Positions 6,828 through 7,557 of a stretch of DNA of 7,557 bases are shown one piece after another. The notes beneath the pieces are model-generated. The model saw nothing but the letters and a program-made list of their open reading frames with translations, did not search any database and was not told where the DNA came from. Origin of the DNA: Akkermansia sp. (GTDB lineage: Bacteria > Verrucomicrobiota > Verrucomicrobiia > Verrucomicrobiales > Akkermansiaceae). Position 1 is the stretch's first letter. The number at the start of each line of letters is the position of its first letter. The stretch is taken from NCBI GenBank assembly GCA_017379255.1, contig JAFNWZ010000331.1, positions 1-7,557 of the forward strand. Reading direction: 5' to 3'. A program made the translations under genes and the position numbers.

Positions 6828-7358
6828 ATGAACCGTTTTCTCTCCATACTCCTGCCCCTGTTAGCCCTGCTGGCCTTCAACGGCTGCCAGCAGCAGCTCA
6901 ACAGCAATGCGCGCACCCCCAGGTATGTGTACCACAAAGGCTTTACCCCCAAGAAAATGCGCAACGGCAAGGTCACCATCCCCTACAAAGCACCCGCGCG
7001 CATCCGCAAAGCCATTGCCGCAGGCAACAAAATTGTAGGCAAACCCTACCGCATGGGTGGCGGCCACCGCAAGCACATTGACTCCGCCTATGATTGCTCC
7101 GGCTCCGTCGCCTTTGTCCTGCGCGAGTGCGGCATGCTCAAAAAAGACACCTACCCCTCCTCCCGCGACTTCCTGAAATGGGGGCACCCCGGCTTCGGCA
7201 AGTGGCTCACCGTCTATGCCAAGCGCGGCCATGTGTTCCTCATGATTGCCGGCATGCGCTTTGACACCACCGGCACCAGCCGCGGAGTCGGCCCCCGCTG
7301 GTATACCGAATCCCGGCCCTGCGGCGGCTTCTACGTGCGCCACATCCCGGGGTTATAA
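6828..7358 (+). CDS. NlpC/P60-like lipoprotein, probable peptidoglycan hydrolase
   Basis: This is a 176-residue predicted lipoprotein with a hydrophobic signal peptide and a lipobox ending F-N-G-C (Cys20); residue +2 is Gln. The NlpC/P60 (C40) fold covers about 58-172: helix I-R-K-A-I-A-A-G-N-K-I-V-G, then P-Y-R-M-G-G-G-H, the nucleophile C90 in Y-D-C-S-G-S-V, and H135 in K-R-G-H-V-F-L-M-I. Family members cut the D-glutamyl-diaminopimelate bond of stem peptides. The usual third polar residue, about 11-12 positions after the histidine, is D146 or T147 in R-F-D-T-T-G, so this is a variant subgroup. The ending G-F-Y-V-R-H-I-P-G-L resembles C40-like proteins I recall from actinobacteria (memory, not a search). 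The reading frame is open upstream to 6711, but that part lies in the preceding terminator and promoter; the ATG at 6828 gives the signal peptide. Confidence 0.88.
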   Translation: MNRFLSILLPLLALLAFNGCQQQLNSNARTPRYVYHKGFTPKKMRNGKVTIPYKAPARIRKAIAAGNKIVGKPYRMGGGHRKHIDSAYDCSGSVAFVLRECGMLKKDTYPSSRDFLKWGHPGFGKWLTVYAKRGHVFLMIAGMRFDTTGTSRGVGPRWYTESRPCGGFYVRHIPGL

Positions 7359-7406
7359 CTGTTTTCCAACCACCCGCCCTGTATAACAACCATATTATCC
7401 TTAAAG

Positions 7407-7557
7407 ATGAACGAACTAAACGAACTCAACCACGGCACCCAGCGTATTGACTCCATCATGCAATACTGGGGGCTGGATAATCACGACCTTGTCAGCGTCT
7501 CCACCGAGCAGCTCACCCACAAGCAGGTGCAGAAAGCCCGCCAGGGACGCGAACTCA
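7407..7557 (+). CDS. Small conserved protein, N-terminal part, cut by window end
   Basis: The first 50 residues of an open frame are visible; it runs off the right edge without a stop. The segment D-N-H-D-L-V-S-V-S-T-E-Q-L-T-H-K-Q-V followed by Q-K-A-R-Q-G-R-E-L resembles short uncharacterised proteins from several phyla that share a T-E-Q-L-T-H-K core followed by a basic helix. The pattern looks like a helix-turn-helix of the repressor type, so nucleic-acid binding is plausible but is inference. There is an alternative ATG at residue 18, but the A-rich stretch TTAAAG before 7407 and the 48-base gap after the preceding gene favour 7407. No signal peptide is present, so it is cytoplasmic, unlike its upstream neighbour. 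It could be co-transcribed with the NlpC/P60-like gene, since no terminator is seen between them. Confidence 0.75.
   Translation, partial: MNELNELNHGTQRIDSIMQYWGLDNHDLVSVSTEQLTHKQVQKARQGREL

Overview
The window reads as ordinary chromosome from a GC-rich Gram-negative bacterium. An Akkermansia-like member of the Verrucomicrobiota fits best. The reasons are the many short outer-envelope lipoproteins, the LysM and YkuD wall genes, an anaerobe-type rubrerythrin, and start codons that lack purine-rich Shine-Dalgarno (SD) sequences. This placement is inference from protein style; there is no rRNA or other marker to fix it. I see no tRNA, CRISPR array, insertion sequence, integrase or phage gene.

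Layout. On the minus strand, rpsP (34-279) lies at the left edge. It diverges from a plus-strand lipoprotein (481-1257) of a conserved unnamed family with a possible lysozyme-like active-site signature. That gene converges, with 7 bases between the stops, on a small two-helix membrane protein (minus, 1265-1444). The small gene sits directly behind the terminator of the rubrerythrin gene (minus, 1501-2040). From a 199-base divergent spacer, a tight plus-strand operon runs to a strong terminator at 4732-4763: two LysM lipoproteins (2240-3112, 3141-3884) and a lipoprotein L,D-transpeptidase (3887-4723). A small membrane protein (4782-5195) starts just past that terminator. It is followed by NADP-type glutamate dehydrogenase (5330-6688) with its own promoter and terminator, an NlpC/P60-like lipoprotein (6828-7358), and the start of a small conserved protein (7407 to the window end).

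How the genes work together. Five of the ten protein genes encode lipoproteins aimed at the periplasm or outer membrane, and four of these have recognisable peptidoglycan-binding or peptidoglycan-cutting/linking domains or hints of them. The LysM-LysM-transpeptidase operon looks like a wall-anchoring and crosslinking unit. The NlpC/P60-like and lysozyme-like lipoproteins could supply cleavage. Glutamate dehydrogenase (ammonia assimilation), rubrerythrin (peroxide removal) and S16 (ribosome) are housekeeping genes that happen to be neighbours.

Transcription signals are clearer than translation signals. Four promoters share an extended -10 element (TG-N before the hexamer), and two of them place the transcript start almost on the ATG, suggesting leaderless mRNAs. 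No gene in the window has a convincing Shine-Dalgarno sequence. I do not see a dramatic undescribed system. The best leads are the lysozyme-like lipoprotein family, the leaderless and SD-less expression pattern, and two small membrane-protein genes placed immediately after strong terminators.
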